DNA of 64,000 bases from Pseudomonas sp. S09G 359. GTDB lineage: Bacteria > Pseudomonadota > Gammaproteobacteria > Pseudomonadales > Pseudomonadaceae. This document shows, one piece after another, positions 9,318 to 17,883 of this stretch (position 1 is its first letter; every line of letters begins with the position of its first letter). Location: the NCBI RefSeq assembly GCF_002843605.1, contig NZ_CP025263.1, positions 6,437,501-6,501,500 of the forward strand, read 5' to 3'. Below the pieces are notes generated by a model. The model was not told the DNA's origin. It saw nothing but the letters and a program-made list of their open reading frames with translations, and ran no database searches. Made by a program: the position numbers and the translations under genes.

Positions 9318-10124
9318 TTATTGAGCCCAACGCAATTGCGTAGGCAGCGGTGAAACAGGTTCAGGTTCCGGCGGCGTGCCGGGCAGCGACAGCACACGGT
9401 TGAGCACTTCGGCCTCCAGCGCGGCCAGGCGATGTGAGCCCCGGGCGCGTGGGCGCGGCAGGTCGACGATCAGGTCGAGGCCGATTTCGCCGTCTTCGAT
9501 CAGGATTACCCGGTCGGCGATGGCCACGGCTTCACTGACATCGTGGGTCACCAGCAACACGGTAAAGCCGTGCTTCTGCCAGAGGTTTTCGATCAGTTGC
9601 TGCATCTCGATACGGGTCAGGGCATCCAGCGCGCCCAGAGGCTCGTCGAGCAGCAACAGGCGCGGCTGGTGAATCAACGCACGGGCCAGGGCCACGCGTT
9701 GCTTCTGGCCACCGGACAACGCCGCTGGCCACTCATCGGCGCGCTCGGCCAGGCCTACCGCTTCCAGGGCTTCCAGCGCTTTGGGGCGCCAGTTGCCCTT
9801 GAGGCCCAGGCCCACGTTGTCGATGATCTTTTTCCACGGCAGCAGGCGTGCTTCCTGGAACATCAAGCGCGTGTCTTCGATCGCTTCGCTCAGGGGCGCG
9901 GAACCGGCCAGCAGCTCGCCGCCACTGGCTTTGTCGAGGCCGGCCAACAGGCGCAGCAAAGTACTTTTGCCGCAGCCGCTGCGACCGACCACGGCCACGA
10001 ACTGGCCCGCCGGAATATGCAGGTCAATCTCTTTGAGCACTTCCCGCGCACCAAAGGCTTTGCGCAGCTTGCGCACCGCCAGGGGAATCCCCTTGAGCAG
10101 GCGCGGAGGTTGTTGAGCCGTCAT
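9318..10124 (-). CDS. ssuB: Aliphatic sulfonate ABC transporter ATP-binding protein SsuB
   Basis: This ATPase of the alkanesulfonate importer has 268 residues. Walker A GRSGCGKS spans residues 47-54, LSGGQKQR begins at 136, and Walker [13 protein letters not shown] lies near 157-168. The H-loop is in [15 protein letters not shown]. The start codon overlaps the end of ssuC (ATGA), indicating translational coupling. The C-terminal extension rich in Pro and Glu is usual for Pseudomonas SsuB. Confidence 0.94.
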   Translation of the reverse strand: MTAQQPPRLLKGIPLAVRKLRKAFGAREVLKEIDLHIPAGQFVAVVGRSGCGKSTLLRLLAGLDKASGGELLAGSAPLSEAIEDTRLMFQEARLLPWKKIIDNVGLGLKGNWRPKALEALEAVGLAERADEWPAALSGGQKQRVALARALIHQPRLLLLDEPLGALDALTRIEMQQLIENLWQKHGFTVLLVTHDVSEAVAIADRVILIEDGEIGLDLIVDLPRPRARGSHRLAALEAEVLNRVLSLPGTPPEPEPVSPLPTQLRWAQ

Positions 10125-10909
10125 GCCGCACCTCCTTTATTGACTTGATACGCCGGGTGCCAGCGCAGCCACACCCGCTCCAGGCCACGCGCTGCCAGGT
10201 CGGCCAGCTTGCCGAGAATGGCGTACATGACGATGGCCAGTACCACCACGTCGGTTTGCAGGAACTCACGGGCATTCATCGCCAGGTAACCAATACCGGA
10301 ACTGGCGGAGATGGTTTCCGCCACGATCAGCGTCAGCCACATAAAGCCCAGGGCAAAACGCACACCCACCAGGATCGAAGGCAGCGCGCCCGGCAGGATC
10401 ACTTGCCAGAACAGGCTGAACCCGGACAGGCCGTAGCTGCGCGACATTTCCACCAGCGCCGGGTCGACGTTGCGGATGCCGTGGTAGGTGTTGAGGTAAA
10501 TCGGGAACAGCGTGCCCAGGGCGACGAGGAAAATCTTCGCCGTCTCGTCAATGCCGAACCACAGGATCACCAGCGGAATCAGCGCCAGGTGCGGCACGTT
10601 GCGGATCATCTGCACCGAGCTGTCCAGCAGGCGCTCGCCCCATTTCGACAGGCCGGTGATAAAACCCAGGGCCAGGCCGATGCTGCCGCCGATCACGAAG
10701 CCCAGGCCGGCACGCCAACCGCTGATGGCCAGGTGGGTCCAGATTTCGCCGCTGCGTACCAAGTTGATCCCGGCTTCAATCACCGCGCTGGGTGCCGGCA
10801 GGATGCGCGTCGACAACCAGCCCGCCGACACCGACAACTGCCACACCGCCAGCAACAGAATCGGCAGCACCCAGGGCGCCACGCGATGGCTCAATTTTTC
10901 ATAATTCAT
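10121..10909 (-). CDS. ssuC: Aliphatic sulfonate ABC transporter permease SsuC
   Basis: This inner-membrane permease (262 residues, about six hydrophobic segments) forms the alkanesulfonate channel with SsuB. The cytoplasmic loop contacting the ATPase is visible as [26 protein letters not shown] (EAA-type loop, residues about 166-190). It follows ssuD by eight bases and overlaps ssuB by four, so the three genes are co-translated. It could equally be called TauC-like by sequence alone; the operon context settles SsuC. Confidence 0.94.
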   Translation of the reverse strand: MNYEKLSHRVAPWVLPILLLAVWQLSVSAGWLSTRILPAPSAVIEAGINLVRSGEIWTHLAISGWRAGLGFVIGGSIGLALGFITGLSKWGERLLDSSVQMIRNVPHLALIPLVILWFGIDETAKIFLVALGTLFPIYLNTYHGIRNVDPALVEMSRSYGLSGFSLFWQVILPGALPSILVGVRFALGFMWLTLIVAETISASSGIGYLAMNAREFLQTDVVVLAIVMYAILGKLADLAARGLERVWLRWHPAYQVNKGGAA

Positions 10910-10917
10910 AGGCTGCC

Positions 10918-12066
10918 TCAGCTCTGCGACGCAGCTTTGGGGAGGATGTCGTTGGCGACCATTTCGCCGAACGGGCTCACGTAACCGGCGCTTTTCGGCA
11001 GCTCGGGACGTTCGATATCCAGGTGCGGGAACAGCAGTTCAGCAACGCGATACGACTCTTCCAGGTGTGGATAACCGGAGAAGATAAACGTGTCGATGCC
11101 CAGCGCCGCGTATTCCTTGACCCGTTCGGCCACGGTCGGGCCATCGCCCACCAGCGCAGTACCGGCACCGCCGCGCACCAGGCCGACCCCGGCCCACAGG
11201 TTGGGGCTGACTTCGAGGTTGTCGCGATTGCCGCCATGCAAGGCCGCCATGCGTTGCTGGCCGACCGAATCGAAGCGCGCCAGGGAAGCCTGGGCACGGG
11301 CGATGGTGTCGTCGTCCAGATGGGAGATCAGTTTGTCCGCGGCTTTCCACGCTTCTTCGTTGGTTTCGCGCACGATCACATGCAGGCGAATGCCGAAGCG
11401 CACGGAACGCCCGAGCTTGGCGGCCTTGGCCCGCACCTGCTCAATTTTTTCCGCGACTGCCGCCGGCGGCTCGCCCCAGGTCAGGACCATTTCCACCTGT
11501 TCGGCTGCCAGGTCCTGGGCCGCTTCGGAGGAACCGCCGAAGTACAACGGCGGGCGCGGTTGCTGGATCGGCGGGTAAAGCAGCTTGGCGCCTTTGACGC
11601 TGATGTGCTCGCCGTCGTAGTCGACGGTTTCGCCTTCCAGCACGCGGCGCCAGATACGGGTGAATTCCACCGAGGCCTGGTAGCGCTCTTCGTGGGTGAG
11701 GAACAAACCATCGCCGGCCAATTCTTCCGGGTCACCGCCGGTGACCAGGTTGAACAGCGCGCGGCCGCCGGACAGGCGATCCAGGGTCGCCGCCTGACGC
11801 GCAGCCACCGTCGGGGAAATGATCCCGGGGCGCAGTGCAACCAGGAATTTAAGCCGCTGGGTCACCGGGATCAGCGAGGCGGCCACCAGCCACGAATCTT
11901 CGCAGGACCGCCCGGTGGGGATCAGCACCCCGCCGAAGCCCAAGCGGTCAGCGGCCTGGGCCACTTGCTGCAGGTAACCGTGGTCAACGGCGCGAGCGCC
12001 TTCGGCGGTGCCAAGGTAATGGCCGTCGCCGTGGGTAGGCAGGAACCAGAAAATATTGAGGCTCAT
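10918..12066 (-). CDS. ssuD: FMNH2-dependent alkanesulfonate monooxygenase SsuD
   Basis: This cytosolic bacterial-luciferase-like oxygenase cleaves alkanesulfonates to aldehyde and sulfite using FMNH2 from SsuE. The 382-residue protein starts [19 protein letters not shown], the typical SsuD N-terminus. It contains the family segments [31 protein letters not shown] and [18 protein letters not shown] place the start at 12066, preceded by AGGAG, rather than 14 codons upstream where the sequence is not SsuD-like. It lies 25 bases after ssuA and 8 before ssuC. Confidence 0.95.
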   Translation of the reverse strand: MSLNIFWFLPTHGDGHYLGTAEGARAVDHGYLQQVAQAADRLGFGGVLIPTGRSCEDSWLVAASLIPVTQRLKFLVALRPGIISPTVAARQAATLDRLSGGRALFNLVTGGDPEELAGDGLFLTHEERYQASVEFTRIWRRVLEGETVDYDGEHISVKGAKLLYPPIQQPRPPLYFGGSSEAAQDLAAEQVEMVLTWGEPPAAVAEKIEQVRAKAAKLGRSVRFGIRLHVIVRETNEEAWKAADKLISHLDDDTIARAQASLARFDSVGQQRMAALHGGNRDNLEVSPNLWAGVGLVRGGAGTALVGDGPTVAERVKEYAALGIDTFIFSGYPHLEESYRVAELLFPHLDIERPELPKSAGYVSPFGEMVANDILPKAASQS

Positions 12067-12091
12067 GGAGTTGTCTCCTGAAGAAGTCGGA

Positions 12092-13060
12092 TTACGGCGC
12101 TTTGGCAACGGCGGCGGGTGGCGTCCAGATCACGTCCTTGATGCTCAAGGGTTTGGGGATCAATTTGAGTTGGTAGAAGGTGTCGGCGATTTTCTGCTGG
12201 GCGGCGACCACTTCCGGGGTCAGGAACAGCGCGCCGTAGCCTTGGCGTTTGACTGAGGTCAGGGTGATGTCAGCCGGCAGGCCGAGCAGCGGTGCCACTT
12301 GCTCAGTGACTTCCTGCGGGTTGGCTTTGGACCATTCGCCCACGGCGCGCACTTCTTCGATCAGTGCCTTGATCACTTCAGGGTGTTGCTCGGCGTAGGG
12401 CTTGGTCGCCAGGTAGAACTGGTGGTTGTCGGCAATGCCGGTGCCGTCACGCAGGGTGCGCGCTTGCAGTTGTTTCTCGGCGGCGGCCTGGTACGGGTCC
12501 CAGATCACCCACGCATCCACGCTGCCACGCTCGAAGGCGGCACGCGCATCGGCCGGCGGCAGGAACACGGTTTGTACGTCGGTGTATTTCAGGCCGGCGT
12601 CTTCCAGGGCACGTACCAGCAGGTAGTGCACGTTGGAGCCTTTGTTCAGCACGATTTTCTTGCCCTTGAGCTCGGCCACCGATTTGATCGCGGAGTCTTT
12701 CGGCACCAGGATCGCTTCACTGGTCGGCGCTGGCGGCTCGTAGGCCACGTAGAGCAGGTCGGCACCGGCAGCCTGGGCGAACACCGGCGGGGTTTCACCG
12801 GTGACGCCGAAGTCGATCGAGCCCACGTTCAGGCCTTCGAGCAATTGCGGGCCACCCGGGAACTCGGTCCATTGCACCTGCACGCCCTGGGCGGCCAGGC
12901 GTTTTTCCAGGGTGCCCTTGGCTTTGAGCAGCACCAGCGTGCCGTATTTCTGGTAACCGATCCGCAGGGTCTCGGCGGCTTGGGCTTGAACAATGGCGCC
13001 GAAGGACACAGCCGCAGCAAACAGTGCGACCAGACCACGACGCAAGATGACAGTGCGCAT
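12092..13060 (-). CDS. ssuA: Aliphatic sulfonate periplasmic binding protein SsuA
   Basis: This periplasmic sulfonate receptor of 322 residues has a Sec signal peptide ([18 protein letters not shown]..., cleavage after AQA near residue 28). The mature sequence [19 protein letters not shown], and a glycine-rich [14 protein letters not shown] segment near 76-89, are typical of the SsuA/TauA class. The GGAGAG ribosome site is six bases from the start. It is the second gene of the operon, 96 bases after ssuE. Confidence 0.93.
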   Translation of the reverse strand: MRTVILRRGLVALFAAAVSFGAIVQAQAAETLRIGYQKYGTLVLLKAKGTLEKRLAAQGVQVQWTEFPGGPQLLEGLNVGSIDFGVTGETPPVFAQAAGADLLYVAYEPPAPTSEAILVPKDSAIKSVAELKGKKIVLNKGSNVHYLLVRALEDAGLKYTDVQTVFLPPADARAAFERGSVDAWVIWDPYQAAAEKQLQARTLRDGTGIADNHQFYLATKPYAEQHPEVIKALIEEVRAVGEWSKANPQEVTEQVAPLLGLPADITLTSVKRQGYGALFLTPEVVAAQQKIADTFYQLKLIPKPLSIKDVIWTPPAAVAKAP

Positions 13061-13156
13061 GGCGCTCTCTCCAAATATACGATTAGGGTTTTGGCTGCAC
13101 CTGCTTGGCCGTTGGCGGCTGAGTAAGGTGAGTGTTTCTCGATGTCGGGGTAAGGC

Positions 13157-13750
13157 TTAAATGCTCCAGCGAGCAGTTAACAAACGGTCATTCAACACAT
13201 GGGGGTCCAACGGTTTCGGGCGACGGGCCATGGCGCTGTAGAGCGTTTCCAAGGCCTCGTGCAAACGGTGTTCGAGCACAGGCACCAGTTGCGCCTGGGC
13301 ACTGCCTTCGCCATAGGCGATCTGGCTGTCTTCGGCAAAAATGCCGTGGAGCAATTCCTGGGCCTTGAGCGCCGACAACACCGGCTTCAAGGCGTAGTCC
13401 ACTGCCAGCATGTGGGCGATGCTGCCGCCGGTGGCCATCGGCAACACAATCTTGTGGGCCAGGGCACGTTCGGGCAGCAGGTCGAGCACGGTTTTCAGCG
13501 CGCCGGAGAACGAAGCCTTGTACACCGGCGTGGCGATCACCAGGCCATCGGCGTTAGCCACCTGTTGCAACAGGTCGATGACCTTGGGGCTGTCGAAGCG
13601 CGCGTGCAGCAAGTCTTCGGCCGGGAAGTCCCGTATCTGATAACTCACTACTTCAACGCCTTTGTCTTGCAACCACTGACGGGTTTTATCCAGCAACACC
13701 CCGGAGCGCGAACGCTGGCTGGGACTGCCTCCAAGTGTTACGACCAACAT
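13157..13750 (-). CDS. ssuE: NAD(P)H-dependent FMN reductase SsuE
   Basis: This flavin reductase provides FMNH2 to SsuD. The 197-residue flavodoxin-fold protein has the phosphate-binding loop [11 protein letters not shown] near residues 6-16 and the flavin contact segment [22 protein letters not shown] near 74-95. It is first in the operon and should lie just behind its promoter. The upstream DNA holds a striking AT-rich inverted repeat (13825-13846) and a second motif shared with lsfA. Sulfate-starvation control through CysB is expected from related species but not proven here. Confidence 0.93.
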   Translation of the reverse strand: MLVVTLGGSPSQRSRSGVLLDKTRQWLQDKGVEVVSYQIRDFPAEDLLHARFDSPKVIDLLQQVANADGLVIATPVYKASFSGALKTVLDLLPERALAHKIVLPMATGGSIAHMLAVDYALKPVLSALKAQELLHGIFAEDSQIAYGEGSAQAQLVPVLEHRLHEALETLYSAMARRPKPLDPHVLNDRLLTARWSI

Positions 13751-13824
13751 GCAGGAATTCCTTAAGCAAGTGCCGGCGGTTCGCTGTGTGGCGATGGCGC
13801 CAAGATGGAACAGACCATATCAGC

Positions 13825-13846
13825 AGATTTATATATCTATAAATCT
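13825..13846. promoter_or_regulatory. AT-rich inverted repeat upstream of ssuE (candidate operator)
   Basis: Perfect 8-bp arms AGATTTAT / ATAAATCT flank a 6-bp centre ATATCT, about 75 bases before the ssuE start. Comparable AT-rich inverted repeats precede lsfA (14769-14784) and tauA/oprD (16581-16604). The binding protein is unknown; CysB is a reasonable guess. Confidence 0.5.
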
Positions 13847-13902
13847 TATTTTTTCATTTGTTTATTCTTTAAATGCATATGAGAGAACTGAACCGCCAGG
13901 CG

Positions 13903-13926
13903 AAAAAAAAGGCCGTAAAAACGGCC
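13903..13926 (-). terminator. Rho-independent terminator, minus strand (lsfA end)
   Basis: The stem GGCCGT / ACGGCC has a four-base loop and, read on the minus strand, is followed by eight T. It lies beyond a REP doublet downstream of the lsfA stop and would isolate lsfA transcription from ssuE. Confidence 0.8.
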
Positions 13927-13961
13927 TGAAAACCCCTGCATTGTGAGCTATGAAATGCGAT

Positions 13962-14056
13962 CAAATGTGGGAGCGGGCTTGCTCGCGAATGCGGAATGTC
14001 AGTTGATAATTCGTTGAATGACACACCGCTTTCGCGAGCAAGCCCGCTCCCATATG
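13962..14056. repeat. REP doublet, GCTCGC family, copy 3
   Basis: Two inverted arms of the CAAATGTGGGAGCGGG type, with about 41 bases between, lie downstream of lsfA and upstream of the ssuE control region. The outer end of the right arm is slightly degenerate (CATATG instead of CACATTTG). Confidence 0.9.
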
Positions 14057-14065
14057 GGTTCTGCG

Positions 14066-14704
14066 TTACCGGTTAGGCTGCGGGGTGAGCCGCAGGTACG
14101 GCTTCACCGCCCGATAGCCCTTCGGAAAGCGCTTCTTGATCTCTTCCTCGTCCTTGAGCGACGGCACGATCACCACTTCATCGCCGTCCTGCCAGTTAGC
14201 AGGGGTGGCGACCTTGTGGTTGTCGGTCAGCTGCAGCGAGTCGATAACCCGCAGGATTTCGTGGAAGTTGCGGCCGGTGCTGGCCGGGTAGGTGATGGTC
14301 AGGCGAATTTTCTTGTTCGGGTCGATCACAAACAGGGAGCGCACGGTGAGGGTGTCACTGGCGTTCGGGTGGATCAGGTCATAGAGGTCGGAGACCTTGC
14401 GGTCGGCATCGGCCAGGATCGGGAAGTTGACGATGGTGTTCTGGGTTTCGTTGATGTCTTCGATCCACTTGTGGTGCGAGTCCACCGGGTCCACCGACAG
14501 GGCGATGGCCTTGACGCCGCGCTGGGCGAATTCGTCCTTGAGCTTGGCGGTGAAGCCCAACTCGGTGGTGCACACCGGGGTGAAGTCCGCCGGGTGGGAA
14601 AACAACACACCCCAGCTATCGCCCAGCCATTCGTGGAAACGAATCTTGCCGGCGCTGGAATCCTGTTCGAAGTCGGGGGCGATATCGCCCAGTCTTAGGC
14701 TCAT
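14066..14704 (-). CDS. lsfA: 1-Cys peroxiredoxin LsfA (Prx6 type)
   Basis: This thiol peroxidase of 212 residues removes H2O2 and organic peroxides. The peroxidatic cysteine is Cys45 in HPADFTPVCTTELG. No resolving cysteine partner is visible, as expected for the 1-Cys Prx6 group. The C-terminal dimerisation segment RVIDSLQLTDNHKVATPANW is typical. LsfA was first described in Pseudomonas as a sulfate-starvation-induced protein, which fits its place between the ssu operon and the OprD/tauA genes. An AT-rich inverted repeat lies about 65 bases upstream. Confidence 0.94.
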   Translation of the reverse strand: MSLRLGDIAPDFEQDSSAGKIRFHEWLGDSWGVLFSHPADFTPVCTTELGFTAKLKDEFAQRGVKAIALSVDPVDSHHKWIEDINETQNTIVNFPILADADRKVSDLYDLIHPNASDTLTVRSLFVIDPNKKIRLTITYPASTGRNFHEILRVIDSLQLTDNHKVATPANWQDGDEVVIVPSLKDEEEIKKRFPKGYRAVKPYLRLTPQPNR

Positions 14705-14768
14705 GGTGTGGCTCCTGGTGAGTGCTTATGGAGCCCACTGTGCATGGATTGCGGATTATTTAAAAAGA

Positions 14769-14784
14769 ATAAATATCGATTTAT
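14769..14784. promoter_or_regulatory. AT-rich inverted repeat upstream of lsfA (candidate operator)
   Basis: Arms ATAAAT / ATTTAT around ATCG are directly preceded by TTTAAAAAGAAT. The AAAGAATAAA core recurs near ssuE (reverse strand, 13860-13873) and in modified form near tauA (16581). This is a regulatory inference from shared sequence only. Confidence 0.5.
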
Positions 14785-14939
14785 CTAGACGATAAAGGAA
14801 TATTAAAAATGTGTTCATTGGACGCGGGAGCGAGCGAGGCGCAACATCGGTTTCAAGGTTCGAGAAGGCCTTGAGACGCTGTACAAAGAGGGGTTCAGGA
14901 AGGGCTTGCGGGGGTTTAGCCCGACTTGAAAGTAATAAC

Positions 14940-14970
14940 ACCTTGCCCGGCGTGCGCCGGGCAAGGTTTT
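14940..14970 (-). terminator. Terminator-like hairpin downstream of the OprD porin gene
   Basis: A long stem CCTTGCCCGGCG / CGCCGGGCAAGG with a tiny loop lies about 30 bases past the porin stop. The T-run is weak on the minus strand and short (TTTT) on the plus strand. Confidence 0.7.
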
Positions 14971-14995
14971 ACAGTCTTACAACAGCTTCACGCTA

Positions 14996-16396
14996 CTAGA
15001 ACAGTGGCAGCGAGTAGCTGACGATCAGACGGTTTTCGTCCTGGTTACGCTGGCCAGGAATGTCGTTGCGCCACATGGCGTTTTTCCATGCCACACCAAC
15101 GTTCTTCAGCGGGCCTTCTGGTACGACGTAGGCAACAGTGATGTCACGTTCCCACTCGTTCGCGCCGTTGGCGTTAGTAGCACGTTGTGGATTACCGGTG
15201 TTACCACGGGTGTCGATATTGTCGCCACGCAGGTAAACCACACCGGCGGTCAGGCCAGGTACGCCAATCTTGGCGAAGTCATAAGCGTAGCGAGCCTGCC
15301 AGGTACGTTCGCCAGCACGGGCAAACTTGGCGATTTGCGAGTCAGTGGTCAGGTAAGCCGACGAACCGTCGCCTTGGTTCAGCCATGGGAAGTCGCTGTC
15401 GCCGTTGCTGACCTGGTAACCGCCACCGAAGGTGTGACCCGCCACCGAGTACAGGAACAGGCCGCTGTACAGGTTGTTGTCGACTTTACCCTTGACGATG
15501 TTATTACCGGCAGCGTTAGTGCCGTAGTCACCGCTGGTGAAGTAGTTGGCGTCGTTGCTGTTGTTACCGTCAGCGCGGCTATTGAAGTAGCGCAGGTCGG
15601 TTTTCAACACGCCAGGACCGATAGCCCAGTTGTGCAGCAGGCCCAGGAAGTGTTGCTTGTAGAACTGGTCCAGATTGCCGTAGTAGTACTGGGCAGTCAG
15701 GTCCTTGGTGATCTTGTAGTCACCACCGGCGTAGTAGAACTTGTTGCTGTCACGGCCAGCGGCGGTACGGCCGTTGGCACCTGCGATAGACAGGTTCTCG
15801 ACGTTGCTGGAGTTACGACCTTTGGCCTTTTCGATCTGACCGGCAACCAGTGTCAGGTCCTTGATGTCGCCCGAAGTGATCTGGCCACCTTGGAAGGTCT
15901 GCGGCAGCAGACGACCGTCGTTGGTCACGATAACCGGCAGCTTAGGTTGCAGGGTACCCAGCTTCAGTTCGGTCTGGGAGATCTTGGCTTTGGCGGTCAG
16001 GCCCAGGCTGGAGTAGTTATCAACGGCTTCGCCATTGGACTTGCTCGGGAAAACCGTGCCGCCGTAAGAACCAGCGTTGGTCGCGGTGCGGCCGGAAGCG
16101 CCGTTGGTGCCGCCGCCCGAATCCAGACGCACGCCCAGCAGGCCGATAGCGTCAAGACCGAAGCCCACGGTGCCCTGGGTGTAGCCGGAGATGAAACGCA
16201 GGTCGAAAGCCTGGCCCCATTCTTCCTGCTTGTTCTGCGCGCCGGCCGCTTTGGTAGCGTCGTCACGGTTATCGGTGTTGATGTAAAAGTTACGCAGACC
16301 CAGTGTAGCCTTGCTGTCTTCGATGAAACCGGCAGCGCCTGCTTGCTGGGCGATTGCGCCCAAAGCTACAGCCAAAGCCAAGGTGGACTTCTTCAT
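14996..16396 (-). CDS. OprD-family outer membrane porin
   Basis: This substrate-selective beta-barrel porin has 466 residues. The signal peptide is MKKSTLALAVALGAIAQQAGA and the mature N-terminus is AGFIEDSKATLGLRNFYINTD, the OprD-family hallmark. Family features include SGYTQGTVGFGLDAIGLLG near 70-88 and PLKNVGVAWKNAMWRND close to the C-terminus, ending in the aromatic F needed for outer-membrane assembly. Specificity cannot be deduced. It is divergent from tauA and sits among sulfonate genes, which suggests, without proof, uptake of an organosulfur compound or other anion. Confidence 0.9.
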   Translation of the reverse strand: MKKSTLALAVALGAIAQQAGAAGFIEDSKATLGLRNFYINTDNRDDATKAAGAQNKQEEWGQAFDLRFISGYTQGTVGFGLDAIGLLGVRLDSGGGTNGASGRTATNAGSYGGTVFPSKSNGEAVDNYSSLGLTAKAKISQTELKLGTLQPKLPVIVTNDGRLLPQTFQGGQITSGDIKDLTLVAGQIEKAKGRNSSNVENLSIAGANGRTAAGRDSNKFYYAGGDYKITKDLTAQYYYGNLDQFYKQHFLGLLHNWAIGPGVLKTDLRYFNSRADGNNSNDANYFTSGDYGTNAAGNNIVKGKVDNNLYSGLFLYSVAGHTFGGGYQVSNGDSDFPWLNQGDGSSAYLTTDSQIAKFARAGERTWQARYAYDFAKIGVPGLTAGVVYLRGDNIDTRGNTGNPQRATNANGANEWERDITVAYVVPEGPLKNVGVAWKNAMWRNDIPGQRNQDENRLIVSYSLPLF

Positions 16397-16766
16397 GTAC
16401 CGCTCCTCTCATTTCTAATTTTTGTATTTCTTTGGTCTCGGGTCTGACGCCCTCGATCCACAGATGCGCGATTAGCACCGGATAGTGACTGACAAGTCAA
16501 TCGTAACCTTGTGTGTCTACTACCTTCGTCTAATCACAGTTGATTTGGTCCCTGCAGGGTAATGAGTTTTTCATACACCCAAAAAGAATTATTTCATTCT
16601 TTTTCATACGATCCAGGAATAAGCCTTTGTATGACGCGGACAGGTCAGCGTAGACGCACCGCCCCATAAGCTAATTCCTAAAGGGTATTTGTTAGAGCTT
16701 TTTTAGATCGATTAGTGTGGCCGTACTGCTGCATACGTCACCCACGATCAAAAAGGCGACGCCATC
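16397..16766. other. Divergent control region of the OprD porin gene and tauA
   Basis: This 370-base AT-rich gap carries promoters for both directions. The outstanding element is the 9-bp inverted repeat at 16581-16604. No credible open reading frame is present. Confidence 0.6.
16581..16604. promoter_or_regulatory. Inverted repeat in the oprD/tauA divergent region (candidate operator)
   Basis: Perfect 9-bp arms AAAAAGAAT / ATTCTTTTT flank TATTTC, about 165 bases before tauA and 185 before the porin. The AAAAAGAAT half-site is identical to the sequence before lsfA. Confidence 0.55.
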
Positions 16767-17753
16767 ATGGCCAAAGGCACATCCTCCCGTCAATTTGTTA
16801 CAGTTTTTGTGTCACTAATACTTTCTTTTGGTGTCAAAGCCGCCGATTTAACGGTCGGCTATCAAACGGGCATCGATCCCAGCAAAGTCCCACAGGCCGA
16901 TGGCCTCTATGAAAAAGCCATTGGCGAGAAAATTGCCTGGCGCCGGTTCAACAGTGGGCCGGAAGTCGTAACCGCTATTGCCTCGGGTGATGTACAAATC
17001 GGCAACCTCGGTTCCAGCCCTCTCGCCGCAGCCGCTTCGCGCAACCTGCCTATCGTCGCTTTCATCGTATCGGCGCAGATCAACACTTCTGAAGCCTTGG
17101 TGGTGCGCAACGGCAGCGGCATCGACAAACCCGAAGACCTTGTGGGTAAAACCATCGCCACGCCTTTTGTATCAACCTCTCATTACAGCCTGCTCGGCGC
17201 GCTGAAGCATTGGGGGCTGGACACCAAGAAAGTCAAAGTGGTGAACCTGCAACCGGCCGAAATTGCCGCCGCGTGGAAACGTGGTGATATCGACGGTGCG
17301 TTCGTGTGGTCACCCGCACTCGGGGAAATCCGCAAGACCGGCAAGACCCTGACAGACGCGGCCCAGCTGGGCCAGTGGGGCGCGCCAACCTTTGAGGTGT
17401 GGGTGGCACGCAAGGACTTTGCGGAAAAACATCCTGACGTAGTGGCCAAGTTTGCCAAGGTCACTCTGGATTCGTTTGCCGACTATGCGGCGCATAAAGA
17501 CCGCTGGACGGTGGACTCCGAGCCCGTGCAGAAAATCGCTAAATTGACAGGTTCGAATGCGGCGGACATTCCCGAGCTGCTGGCCGGCACGACGTTCCCG
17601 GATGCCCAGGCACAGCAAACCGACGCGCTGCTGAAGGGCGGCACGGCGAAGGCAATTGGGGAAACGGCGAAATTTTTGAAGGAGCAGGGCAAGGTTGAGA
17701 CGGTGTTGCCAGACTATTCGGCGTTTGTGACCGACAAATTCATCAAAGATTAA
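16767..17753 (+). CDS. tauA: Taurine ABC transporter periplasmic binding protein TauA
   Basis: This periplasmic receptor for taurine has 328 residues. The signal peptide reaches about residue 25 (LSFGVKA-A). The mature protein begins DLTVGYQTGIDPSKVPQADG and contains SGDVQIGNLGSSPLAAAASRN, both characteristic of TauA rather than SsuA. It has no tauB, tauC or tauD beside it: a REP doublet and then convergent argA follow. It may work with the nearby SsuBC or with transporter genes elsewhere, or be a displaced duplicate. Confidence 0.87.
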   Translation: MAKGTSSRQFVTVFVSLILSFGVKAADLTVGYQTGIDPSKVPQADGLYEKAIGEKIAWRRFNSGPEVVTAIASGDVQIGNLGSSPLAAAASRNLPIVAFIVSAQINTSEALVVRNGSGIDKPEDLVGKTIATPFVSTSHYSLLGALKHWGLDTKKVKVVNLQPAEIAAAWKRGDIDGAFVWSPALGEIRKTGKTLTDAAQLGQWGAPTFEVWVARKDFAEKHPDVVAKFAKVTLDSFADYAAHKDRWTVDSEPVQKIAKLTGSNAADIPELLAGTTFPDAQAQQTDALLKGGTAKAIGETAKFLKEQGKVETVLPDYSAFVTDKFIKD

Positions 17754-17760
17754 ACACAAT

Positions 17761-17857
17761 CAAATGTGGGAGCGGGCTTGCTCGCGAAAGCGGGGTATCA
17801 GCCAATAAATGTGTGGCTGATAGACCGTCTTCGCGAGCAAGCCCGCTCCCACATTTG
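17761..17857. repeat. REP doublet, GCTCGC family, copy 4
   Basis: Inverted arms of about 28 bases with a 41-base spacer begin seven bases after the tauA stop, between convergent tauA and argA. Confidence 0.92.
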
Positions 17858-17883
17858 GACCTGCTTCACTTGCGAAAAAGCGT

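Larger units (their letters stand above)
13751..14065. other. Control region of the ssu operon plus lsfA 3' region
   Basis: This 315-base gap contains, from left to right, the AT-rich ssuE promoter region with an inverted repeat at 13825-13846, a GTTTATTCTTTAAA motif at 13860-13873, a terminator for lsfA at 13903-13926 and a REP doublet at 13962-14056. No credible coding sequence was seen. Confidence 0.7.

Noticed and set aside
14756..14999. Short overlapping frames on both strands upstream of lsfA
   Set aside because: They cover the promoter palindrome and porin terminator, lack ribosome sites and overlap one another.
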